This document shows positions 9,538 through 16,758 of a stretch of 64,000 bases of DNA, piece by piece; position 1 is the stretch's first letter; every line of letters starts with the position of its first letter. Location of the stretch: the NCBI GenBank assembly GCA_937139155.1, contig CAKZPI010000022.1:62001-126000 (forward strand), written 5' to 3'. The DNA comes from an uncultured Flavobacteriales bacterium. GTDB lineage: Bacteria > Bacteroidota > Bacteroidia > Flavobacteriales > JBLHRE01. Under the pieces are notes generated by a model. That model did no database searches. It was not told where the DNA came from and saw only the letters and a list, made by a program, of their open reading frames with translations. Position numbers and translations under genes: made by a program.

Positions 9538-11091
9538 TTAAATATCAAATTTAATTCCTTGGGCAAGGGGTAACTCAGTAGTGTAATTGATGGTATTGGT
9601 TTGTCTACGCATGTAGATTTTCCAGGCATCCGACCCAGACTCTCTTCCACCACCTGTTTCTTTTTCACCACCGAATGCACCTCCAATTTCTGCTCCCGAG
9701 GTGCCGATGTTTACATTGGCAATTCCACAGTCAGAACCTTCGTGGCTCAGGAATTTTTCGGCCTGACGCATATTGGTGGTCATTATGGCTGAAGAAAGAC
9801 CTTGTCTCACTCCGTTTTGCATGGCCATAGCTTCGTCAAGGTCGCTATACTTCATTAGATAAAGGATTGGAGCGAAGGTTTCGGTTTGAACAATGTTCAT
9901 GTCGTTTTTGGCTTCCGCAATAGCGGGCTTAACATAACAACCTGAAGCATAGTTTTCACCTTCTAGGACGCCTCCTTCAACAAGAACATTCCCACCTTCT
10001 TCCTTCACGGCCTTAAGGGCTTTTTCGTACTGTGCTACGGCGTCTTTGTCAATAAGCGGCCCAACATGATTGTTTTCATCCAATGGGTTACCAATTCTCA
10101 ACTGCCCGTAGGCTTTAACCAAGGCGTTTTTCACCTGATCGTAAATAGATTCGTGAATGATCAGTCTTCGGGTAGAAGTACATCTTTGTCCGCAGGTACC
10201 AACGGCACCAAATACAGCTCCAACAACTGAAATGTTAAGGTCTGAATTTTCGGTCATGATGATGGCATTGTTTCCACCAAGCTCAAGCAAACTTTTTCCA
10301 AGTCTTGCCCCAACTGCGGCTCCAACTTTTTTACCCATACGGGTTGAACCAGTAGCTGATACCAAAGGCACCCGCTCATCGTGCGAAAGCAATTCACCAA
10401 TTTTATAATCTCCGTTCACAAGGCATGAAATACCTTCGGGTAAATCATTGGCCTCTAAAACCTCGGCAATTAGGTTTTGGCAGGCAACCCCACAAAGAGG
10501 TGTTTTTTCAGAAGGTTTCCAAACACAAACATCTCCACAAACCCAAGCAAGGGCGGTATTCCAGCTCCAAACGGCAACCGGGAAGTTAAAAGCAGAGATG
10601 ATTCCAACAACCCCCAGTGGGTGGTATTGTTCATACATGCGGTGGCCCGGACGTTCAGAGTGCATGGTGAGTCCATGAAGCTGACGAGAAAGTCCAACTG
10701 CAAAATCACAGATGTCAATCATTTCTTGAACTTCACCATAGCCTTCTTGAAGAGATTTCCCCATTTCGTAAGAAACCAATTTTCCTAGGGCTTCTTTGTT
10801 TTCACGGAGTTTGTCTCCGAACTGACGAACGATTTCTCCGCGTTTTGGGGCGGGCATGGTTCTCCAGATATGAAAAGCTTCTTGGGCTTTTTGAATAACC
10901 GCTTCGTATTGTTCAGGACTAGTTGCTGAAACCGAGGCGATTTTTTTCCCGTCAACGGGTGAAAACGAATCGATGGTTTCTTTGGAGTCCATCCAGTTTT
11001 TCCCGGTTGAGGTTCCAGGATTATTCGGAGCGATTTTTAGGGCTTTCAGGGCATCCTCCAAACCGTAATTTTTTACTGTTGTTGCTTCCAT
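9538..11091 (-). CDS. ALDH7-type aldehyde dehydrogenase (aminoadipate-semialdehyde dehydrogenase-like)
   Basis: A 517-residue NAD-dependent aldehyde dehydrogenase. Catalytic Glu270 (LLELGG) and nucleophile Cys304 (GQRC) are present. The C-terminal signature (NIGTSGAEIGGAFGGEK, then GGGRESGSDAWK and a final LPLAQGIKF) is that of the antiquitin/ALDH7A1 group, which oxidises alpha-aminoadipate semialdehyde or delta-1-piperideine-6-carboxylate in lysine breakdown, and related aldehydes. The start is taken at ATG 11091, two bases after the rseP stop. A TTG six bases further upstream is possible but would overlap that stop. No other lysine-catabolism gene lies in the window, so the physiological substrate is inferred only from family. 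It is probably transcribed with rseP and ends at a clear terminator. Confidence 0.92.
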   Translation of the reverse strand: MEATTVKNYGLEDALKALKIAPNNPGTSTGKNWMDSKETIDSFSPVDGKKIASVSATSPEQYEAVIQKAQEAFHIWRTMPAPKRGEIVRQFGDKLRENKEALGKLVSYEMGKSLQEGYGEVQEMIDICDFAVGLSRQLHGLTMHSERPGHRMYEQYHPLGVVGIISAFNFPVAVWSWNTALAWVCGDVCVWKPSEKTPLCGVACQNLIAEVLEANDLPEGISCLVNGDYKIGELLSHDERVPLVSATGSTRMGKKVGAAVGARLGKSLLELGGNNAIIMTENSDLNISVVGAVFGAVGTCGQRCTSTRRLIIHESIYDQVKNALVKAYGQLRIGNPLDENNHVGPLIDKDAVAQYEKALKAVKEEGGNVLVEGGVLEGENYASGCYVKPAIAEAKNDMNIVQTETFAPILYLMKYSDLDEAMAMQNGVRQGLSSAIMTTNMRQAEKFLSHEGSDCGIANVNIGTSGAEIGGAFGGEKETGGGRESGSDAWKIYMRRQTNTINYTTELPLAQGIKFDI

Positions 11092-11093
11092 AA

Positions 11094-12419
11094 TCAATTG
11101 AATACGTATCTAATTATATCATTTCCGTTTGCAAGTAGCATAAGAGCTACCAGAATCACAAATCCTGCAATTTGTGCATACTCTAAAACCTTATCGTTGG
11201 GCTTCTTGCCGGTTACCATTTCCCAAAGCACAAAAACCACATGTCCGCCGTCAAGGGCCGGAATGGGAAGAATGTTAAGGAAGGCTAGCATGATGGATAA
11301 GAAGGCGGTAAAGTTCCAGAAGAACTGCCAGTTCCAAGTTTCAGGAAACTGATCGCCAATGGTTAAAAATCCGCCAACCGACTTATAGGCTTCCGTCTTA
11401 GGATTGAAAATTAAGCCCATCTGCCTTAGGTAATTCTTCAGGGTATTATAGCTTTTCTCAACCCCGGCAGGAATGGACTCAAAGAAAGAGTAAGTCTTGG
11501 TTTCAAGCTCAAAAAAGGCCTCCATATTACCTACAGGACGAATGCCAATTTTACCCGATTCAGGCACGTGAACTTGATAGGAGTGCATTTGTCCATTCCT
11601 TTCCACCATAAGCTCAACAGAGTCTCCAGCGTGACCAGGAACCTTGTCTAGGTACTGGTCAAAGAAGACCAAATCCTCCCCATTCAATCCAATGAGCTTG
11701 TCTCCGGATTGAAGTCCGGCTTCATCCGCCATAGACTCTTCCGTAAAGCCTTCTATAACATAAGGAAAACGAGGGCGGATGATGATTGGGTTAGCAATGA
11801 TGGCTTTTACGGCCTCGTGGTCAAAGTTCAATTCAACCGTTTCATTTCCCCTTAGTACTTTAATTTTTCCTTCCTGGGCAAGCACAATTTCCATTGGAAT
11901 TTTAAGGAAGTTCTCAACCTTTTCCCCGTTTATGGAAAGAATAATGTCACCGTTTTCAAAGCCCATGCTTCGGGTTATGGAGTCTGTGGTAATGCCGTAT
12001 TTGGCGTTTTCAGTAGGAAGGTATTGGTCGCCGTAATAACTCAGGGTTCCGGCATAGATGAGTATAGCGACAATTACATTCACAACCACACCACCAACCA
12101 TGATGATCAAACGCTGCCAAGCAGGCTTAGACCTGAACTCATCGGGCTTGGGTTCGGATTCTTTAAAATCAGTGTCCATGCTTTCATCCACCATACCGGC
12201 AATTTTCACATATCCCCCCAAAGGCAACCAACCGATTCCGTATTCGGTATCGCCAATTTTTTTCTTAATCAGTGAAAACCAAGGATTAAAGAACAGGTAG
12301 AACTTCTCTACTCTTGTTTTAAATAGCTTGGCGGGAAGGAAGTGCCCGAACTCATGAAGAATGATGAGAATGGATAAGCTCAATAAGAACTGAGCTGCTT
12401 TTACAATGAAGGTTTCCAT
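11094..12419 (-). CDS. rseP: RIP-type zinc metalloprotease RseP (site-2 protease)
   Basis: A 441-residue polytopic inner-membrane protease. The zinc-binding HEFGH motif is at residues 22-26 in the first membrane segment, and the third ligand motif LDGGH is near residue 390 in a late segment. One or two PDZ-like domains lie in the periplasmic middle region (GFENGDIILSINGEKVENF, then a second GLQSGDKLIGLNGEDL unit). These enzymes cut membrane-embedded substrates such as anti-sigma factors and remnant signal peptides. In Bacteroidota rseP commonly lies next to dxr, and here only one small gene separates them. A TACATTTG -7 box is 38 bases upstream. Confidence 0.96.
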   Translation of the reverse strand: METFIVKAAQFLLSLSILIILHEFGHFLPAKLFKTRVEKFYLFFNPWFSLIKKKIGDTEYGIGWLPLGGYVKIAGMVDESMDTDFKESEPKPDEFRSKPAWQRLIIMVGGVVVNVIVAILIYAGTLSYYGDQYLPTENAKYGITTDSITRSMGFENGDIILSINGEKVENFLKIPMEIVLAQEGKIKVLRGNETVELNFDHEAVKAIIANPIIIRPRFPYVIEGFTEESMADEAGLQSGDKLIGLNGEDLVFFDQYLDKVPGHAGDSVELMVERNGQMHSYQVHVPESGKIGIRPVGNMEAFFELETKTYSFFESIPAGVEKSYNTLKNYLRQMGLIFNPKTEAYKSVGGFLTIGDQFPETWNWQFFWNFTAFLSIMLAFLNILPIPALDGGHVVFVLWEMVTGKKPNDKVLEYAQIAGFVILVALMLLANGNDIIRYVFN

Positions 12420-12457
12420 AGTAGGTTTTAGGGAATCAAATACTGATTATTGGCTGG

Positions 12458-12465
12458 CAAATGTA
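12458..12465 (-). promoter_or_regulatory. -7 box for rseP (TACATTTG)
   Basis: The minus strand reads TACATTTG, a full match to the Bacteroidota TAnnTTTG element, 38 bases before the rseP start. A TTTG lies only 15 bases upstream (12481-12484), shorter than the usual 19-21, so the -33 part is not convincing. It overlaps the loop side of the terminator that ends the upstream gene. Confidence 0.5.
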
Positions 12466-12472
12466 CAAATTC

Positions 12473-12507
12473 AAAAGGGGCAAAAGACCTTAGTCTCTGC
12501 CCCTTCT
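12473..12507 (-). terminator. terminator hairpin between the T9SS cargo gene and rseP
   Basis: AAGGGGCA (12475-12482) pairs with TGCCCCTT (12498-12505), and an inner AGAC/GTCT pair extends the stem. On the minus strand the hairpin is followed by a short T run. It lies about 33 bases after the stop of the preceding gene and separates it from rseP. Confidence 0.7.
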
Positions 12508-12539
12508 TTTACGAAAGAAATACAAGTTTGTTGTATGCT

Positions 12540-13376
12540 CTAGTACTTTATGAACTTTTGGGTTTGAACCCCTGAGTCAGATTGAAGTTTTAAGAAATAA
12601 ACCCCAGAACTTAAGTGTCCGGTTTGAATTTGGTTTGCCCCTTTTTGTAAGCTAGAAGTGAGAATTGGGGCTTCAAAGACTTTTCCGTCTAAACCAATGA
12701 AGCTTAGCTGAGGGTTTCTTACTTCTTGGTTCAGGTCTAATGTGATTTCTTCTTTGGCAGGAATTGGGAAAATGCGAAGAGAAATCTCCTGGGTTTCTGC
12801 AATTCCTATGGAGGTTTTTTCGGTTAGGGTTGTTGGGGTTAGCTTCACAGAAGCGTCACCGGTAGACTGACCATTTCCGTTTACTGCATTTCCAGCGGCA
12901 TACATGGTTAGGGTTCCTGTTCCTGCAGAAGGAGCGGTCCATTCAAACTCAAAAATCCCATTGGCTTTAGGCCCGGTTTGTTCTGCATATTCTACCTGAT
13001 TTACGGTTGAAATTTGAGCCCCCGTGCCTGGATTGGAAAAGTTTCCTGCCATGGAATTATTTGCCTGAAGAATGGAGGCTTGAAAACCAAATCCGGAAGG
13101 GGTACTTCCTCCCCCGTTTGACATGAGAACCATTGCCGAATAGGTTTGACCAGGCTCGTACTCAAAGATTACGTTTTGTGCCGAGTCAAGAATTACAAAC
13201 TCAATGATTGGGGAAAAGTTTCCCCCAGCATGGCATTGACCACAAAACTGACCGCTGGCCAGGGGAGAGCCTGTACGATCTTCGTTAAAAATATTGGCTC
13301 TACCGCCAGAGCTTGACATAAAAATAAAGCCTAAAACGGCTAGAAAGCAGCTAAATAGAATTGTATAATTCCGCAT
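12540..13376 (-). CDS. T9SS cargo protein with choice-of-anchor V domain and type A sorting domain
   Basis: A 278-residue secreted protein with an N-terminal signal peptide. Near the mature N-terminus a CGQCH motif (Cys45, Cys48, His49) sits in the FCGQCHAGGNF context, typical of choice-of-anchor V proteins. A beta-sandwich Reeler-like region follows to about residue 190. The last 80 residues form a T9SS type A sorting domain (IFPIPAKEEITLDL, then GLDGKVF, then SSGVYFLKL and a final KFIKY), so it should be exported across the outer membrane and anchored to or released from the surface. The CxxCH motif could bind c-type heme, but a single motif does not prove it. It follows dxr by 14 bases and is probably the last gene of that operon. 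Confidence 0.85.
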   Translation of the reverse strand: MRNYTILFSCFLAVLGFIFMSSSGGRANIFNEDRTGSPLASGQFCGQCHAGGNFSPIIEFVILDSAQNVIFEYEPGQTYSAMVLMSNGGGSTPSGFGFQASILQANNSMAGNFSNPGTGAQISTVNQVEYAEQTGPKANGIFEFEWTAPSAGTGTLTMYAAGNAVNGNGQSTGDASVKLTPTTLTEKTSIGIAETQEISLRIFPIPAKEEITLDLNQEVRNPQLSFIGLDGKVFEAPILTSSLQKGANQIQTGHLSSGVYFLKLQSDSGVQTQKFIKY

Positions 13377-13390
13377 AGATTTGAATTTTG

Positions 13391-14542
13391 TTAAATATAG
13401 GATTTTACCCGAAGTCTAGTCTCTTTATCGGTTTCAATATAATCTTCAAGTCTTGGCTTGCTTACGTGTTCAAGCTCCTCCAAGGCTCTTTCATTAAATC
13501 GGGCAATGTCAAGGAAGCTTATTCGGTCTTCCAAAAAGGCTTGAACGGCTACCTCATTGGCTGCATTTAGAATGCAAGCGGCGTTGCCTCCTTTGTTCAT
13601 GGCGTAATAAGCCAAATCTAAATTTCTGAAAACGGATTTTTTAGGAGGCTCGAAGGTGAGTTCAGGGTATTGCATGAAGTCGAACCTTGGGAAATCGGTG
13701 ACCAGCCTTTCAGGGTAAGAGAAGGCGTAAAGAATTGGCAGCTTCATGTCTGGCAAGCCCATTTGAGCCTTCATGCTTCCGTCTTCAAACTGAACCATGG
13801 AATGGATGATGCTCTGGGGGTGCACAATGACTTCAATTTGTCTTGGTTGCAAATTGAACAACCATTTAGCTTCAATAACCTCTAAGCCCTTATTCATGAG
13901 GGTGGCAGAGTCAATGGTAATCTTTGCTCCCATTTCCCAATTCGGGTGCTTCAGGGCTTGGGCTTTGGTGACCGTTTTAAGGAATTCAAGATCTTTTCCC
14001 CGAAAGGGACCACCAGAGGCCGTGAGAATTATCTTTTCAATGGGGTTCATGAACTCGCCGGTCAGGCATTGAAAAATGGCAGAGTGTTCAGAGTCTACTG
14101 GAAGGAGTCTCACCTTTTTCTCTCGGGCTTTTTGAGTTACCAACTCACCGGCAACTACCAAGGTTTCTTTATTGCTGAGGGCAATGTCTTTTCCTGCTTC
14201 AATGGCGGCTAGGGTTGGCAGCAAACCCGCGTATCCTACCAATGCGGTAAGTACAATGTCTACCTCTTCCATGCTCACAATTTGCGAGAGGGCATCTTGG
14301 CCGGTATAAACCTTTATGCCTTCATCGAAAAGGGCATCTTGAACTTTATCATAAGCCGACTCATCCGCAATTACAACCGCATTGGGTTTAAACTTTTTGG
14401 CTTGGGAAATGAGCAAGTCAGCCTGCCGGCCCGCCGTGATGAACTCAATTCTAAATCGTTCTGGATGGGCCTCTATCACCTCCAAGGCTTGGGTGCCAAT
14501 GCTTCCCGTTGATCCAAGGATTCCTATTCCGGTTTTTTCCAT
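13391..14542 (-). CDS. dxr: 1-deoxy-D-xylulose-5-phosphate reductoisomerase
   Basis: A 383-residue enzyme of the MEP isoprenoid pathway that converts DXP to MEP with NADPH. The NADPH-binding GSTGSIG loop is at residues 9-15. The metal- and substrate-binding motifs VDSEHSAIF, ASGGPF and MNKGLEVIEA are all present. Length is normal for the family. It follows the GH3-like gene by nine bases and precedes the T9SS cargo gene by 14 bases, placing it in a minus-strand operon that starts at the M23 peptidase. Confidence 0.98.
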   Translation of the reverse strand: MEKTGIGILGSTGSIGTQALEVIEAHPERFRIEFITAGRQADLLISQAKKFKPNAVVIADESAYDKVQDALFDEGIKVYTGQDALSQIVSMEEVDIVLTALVGYAGLLPTLAAIEAGKDIALSNKETLVVAGELVTQKAREKKVRLLPVDSEHSAIFQCLTGEFMNPIEKIILTASGGPFRGKDLEFLKTVTKAQALKHPNWEMGAKITIDSATLMNKGLEVIEAKWLFNLQPRQIEVIVHPQSIIHSMVQFEDGSMKAQMGLPDMKLPILYAFSYPERLVTDFPRFDFMQYPELTFEPPKKSVFRNLDLAYYAMNKGGNAACILNAANEVAVQAFLEDRISFLDIARFNERALEELEHVSKPRLEDYIETDKETRLRVKSYI

Positions 14543-14551
14543 GTTTCTTGC

Positions 14552-15751
14552 TTATGATTTTTCAAGTTCCAGAGCAGTTAAGCTTCCGGATTTTCTAGCT
14601 TCAGAATAAGAGAAGCAGGTTTTACAAAGGTGCGAATCTAAAGCTTGGGGGCTCAAGGAGGTTCCGCCCTTTGTTTTTACGGAAATTTTAAGCCCTTTAG
14701 ATTTCGGGTGAAGGGTATAATCTAATAGGATTTGGTCATCCTCCTCTTGCCAGTTTTTCAAAGCCGTTTCAAGTTCTTCCTGAAAAAGAAAAACCTGATT
14801 CCCTTCAAACAATAATGATCCAAGCGATTTAAACCTACCCATTTCTTCACCCGATTGGTAGTATTCGTTTGACTGGAAACGAATCAGTCCGTTGTTATTC
14901 GATACCAGCACCATGAAGGTTTGGTTGGGGCTGATGTTGGAAAGCTCTTTAATTTCTTTTGAGTGAAGGTCTTGAGCTTCAAAATAAGCTCCATGATTGG
15001 CAAAAAACACGTGGTATTCTGGTCTGTCAAGGCTTTGGAAGCTTAAAATTTGAAAGGCCTCCCACGACAAGCTATGCACCTCCGCGTTCTTAAATTTATT
15101 CTTTAAGGCGGGTTTTAAGGCCGTTCTACCTTGGCCAATTAGGACCAGAAGCTTCACTTCTTCATAGGCCTGGTTTAGGTTTAAAAGATCCCTGGGCCTT
15201 CCAATTAAAACTTCAGGACTTTTTGGTGATTTCTGAGTTGAAAATGAAAACTGCCCCCTGTAGTATGGGTGAACCAATCGGCCTAAGCCACCTTGAATTT
15301 CAGGCACTTCTTCAGGCCATATAAAGGTAATGCTGGCCTTGGGGCCTACCGGGTTTTTATGGTGAAGAAAGATATGATAGGCATCTAATAGCGCTTTGGC
15401 AAGGGATTGAAGGCCGGATTCAGTAAGAGGAAACTGAAAGCCCGGGGTATTTAGAGAAGGAATCCAGGCAATGGGAGGCTTTGGCCAAATGGGTGAAGCT
15501 TCGTCTTCTTTGTACTCTTCTAGAAAGGCTCGGGTGTCTTCCCAAGTATGGGGGAATACGTTTTTTTGAAAAAGGCTTTTACCGCCTTCAGGCTTTAACC
15601 AGTGATTGGAGCCTTGTCGGGTTTTTGAGATTTCCTGAATCCACGCTCTGAAAACCGAAGTTTGGGCTTTTTCGATGGAGGAAGTCCAGGATTTAGATTT
15701 TCTAACCGTTCTCTGAATCAGGGCCCTATTAAGCGCATTCCGAATCCACAT
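14552..15751 (-). CDS. divergent, shortened GH3-superfamily protein
   Basis: This 399-residue protein looks like the GH3 (auxin-responsive promoter) family of adenylate-forming enzymes common in Bacteroidota, but it is degraded. The N-terminal pattern of a basic helix, then a VFPHTWEDTRAFLEEY stretch and an IWPKPPIAWIPS stretch matches the family's 'vP..Yed..pyie...ILWp..i.wfa' layout. A later FMVLVSNNNGLIRF resembles the 'lviT..GlyRY' strand. The SSGTT nucleotide-binding loop expected after the first block is replaced by SLNTPG, and the protein is about 100 residues shorter than typical members. Catalysis is therefore doubtful. Its ATG overlaps the stop of the M23 peptidase gene (TAATG). The family assignment is inferred from patterns alone. 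Confidence 0.6.
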   Translation of the reverse strand: MWIRNALNRALIQRTVRKSKSWTSSIEKAQTSVFRAWIQEISKTRQGSNHWLKPEGGKSLFQKNVFPHTWEDTRAFLEEYKEDEASPIWPKPPIAWIPSLNTPGFQFPLTESGLQSLAKALLDAYHIFLHHKNPVGPKASITFIWPEEVPEIQGGLGRLVHPYYRGQFSFSTQKSPKSPEVLIGRPRDLLNLNQAYEEVKLLVLIGQGRTALKPALKNKFKNAEVHSLSWEAFQILSFQSLDRPEYHVFFANHGAYFEAQDLHSKEIKELSNISPNQTFMVLVSNNNGLIRFQSNEYYQSGEEMGRFKSLGSLLFEGNQVFLFQEELETALKNWQEEDDQILLDYTLHPKSKGLKISVKTKGGTSLSPQALDSHLCKTCFSYSEARKSGSLTALELEKS

Positions 15752-16620
15752 TAAAACAAAAGGTAGTTTTCAGGGTCGAGGGGCTTCCCGTTTTGCCAGA
15801 GTTCAAAGTGAAGATGCGGACCTGTGGTCAACTCACCTGTGTTCCCTATAATGGCAATCACCTCTCCGGCCTTTACGTACTCACCAACCGATTTCAAAAC
15901 AACAGAATTATGCTTGTAGATTGATATTAGGCTATTTGAATGTTGCACCGATATCACATGACCGGTTTCGGGGGTCCAGTCTGAAAGGATAACCGTTCCG
16001 TTTAAAATGTTTTTAATCGGGCTGTTTTCTGTGGAAACTACGTCTACACCAAAATGCTTTTCCCTAGGATTAAACCCATTGGTAATCACGCCGTTTACCG
16101 GAGAATGAAAAACCATTAGGGCGAGGCGGTCTATTGGCCGGTCTTGGTTTTGAAGGTTGAAGCGGTCTTCTTCTTCAACCGCCGCCCTAAGCATGGAGTC
16201 TTCAGGAGAAGGTTCAAACTTAAGCGTGTCAGTTGAAAAGGAGGCAGAGTCAGCGTGGTAGGTAATGGAGTCTGGGTTTTCTCCCTCAATAATGGCCCGA
16301 ATGATTGACATTTTCTGGTCTTTAAGGGCAAGAGCATACTCAAGAGAGTCGGCTCTAGAAACCAGGGTAATGACATTTCTTCTCATTTCCGTTGAGGCAT
16401 AACCCGGGATATATTCTTTTAAGGGCGTATAGGCAATTAAGAGGGTGGTTGAGATGATGAGAAGGACGGCAACCACAGAAACCACAAGAAAAACGTTCAA
16501 ACGGCTTAACCGTAATGAGATCTTCTCTTCAAAAGTTTCATCGTTCAAGATTACCAATCGGTACTTATTCCTAAGCCGGGTAAAGAAGGACTCCTTTTTT
16601 CTATTTTTCTTTTTCGCCAT
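15751..16620 (-). CDS. M23 family peptidoglycan endopeptidase, membrane-anchored
   Basis: A 289-residue protein with a short basic cytoplasmic tail, one transmembrane segment at about residues 38-68, a coiled spacer, and a C-terminal LytM/M23 domain over about residues 170-289. The zinc ligands are visible in KHFGVDV and in TGPHLHFELW. It probably cleaves peptidoglycan cross-bridges or activates other hydrolases from the inner membrane. It heads a minus-strand operon with the GH3-like gene and dxr, and is transcribed divergently from the porW-like gene. A GATATTTG element (16631-16638, minus), one mismatch from the -7 consensus, lies ten bases before the start. Confidence 0.93.
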   Translation of the reverse strand: MAKKKNRKKESFFTRLRNKYRLVILNDETFEEKISLRLSRLNVFLVVSVVAVLLIISTTLLIAYTPLKEYIPGYASTEMRRNVITLVSRADSLEYALALKDQKMSIIRAIIEGENPDSITYHADSASFSTDTLKFEPSPEDSMLRAAVEEEDRFNLQNQDRPIDRLALMVFHSPVNGVITNGFNPREKHFGVDVVSTENSPIKNILNGTVILSDWTPETGHVISVQHSNSLISIYKHNSVVLKSVGEYVKAGEVIAIIGNTGELTTGPHLHFELWQNGKPLDPENYLLF

Positions 16621-16689
16621 GGTAGAATCGCAAATATCTATAAACTCAGGCTTTTTTCAGATTTATTTCTCAGCCTTCTTCACATTTGT

Positions 16690-16720
16690 TTTGGATTGGC
16701 CCTTGAATGAAATAATTTTG
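16690..16720 (+). promoter_or_regulatory. Bacteroidota promoter for the porW-like gene
   Basis: TTTG at 16690-16693, a 19-base spacer, and TAATTTTG at 16713-16720 match the Bacteroidota consensus TTTG-N19-21-TAnnTTTG exactly. It faces the porW-like gene and leaves a leader of about 35 bases. Confidence 0.8.
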
Positions 16721-16758
16721 CAACTTTCGAGTTAAGACTCCACAAGCAGAATTATCCT

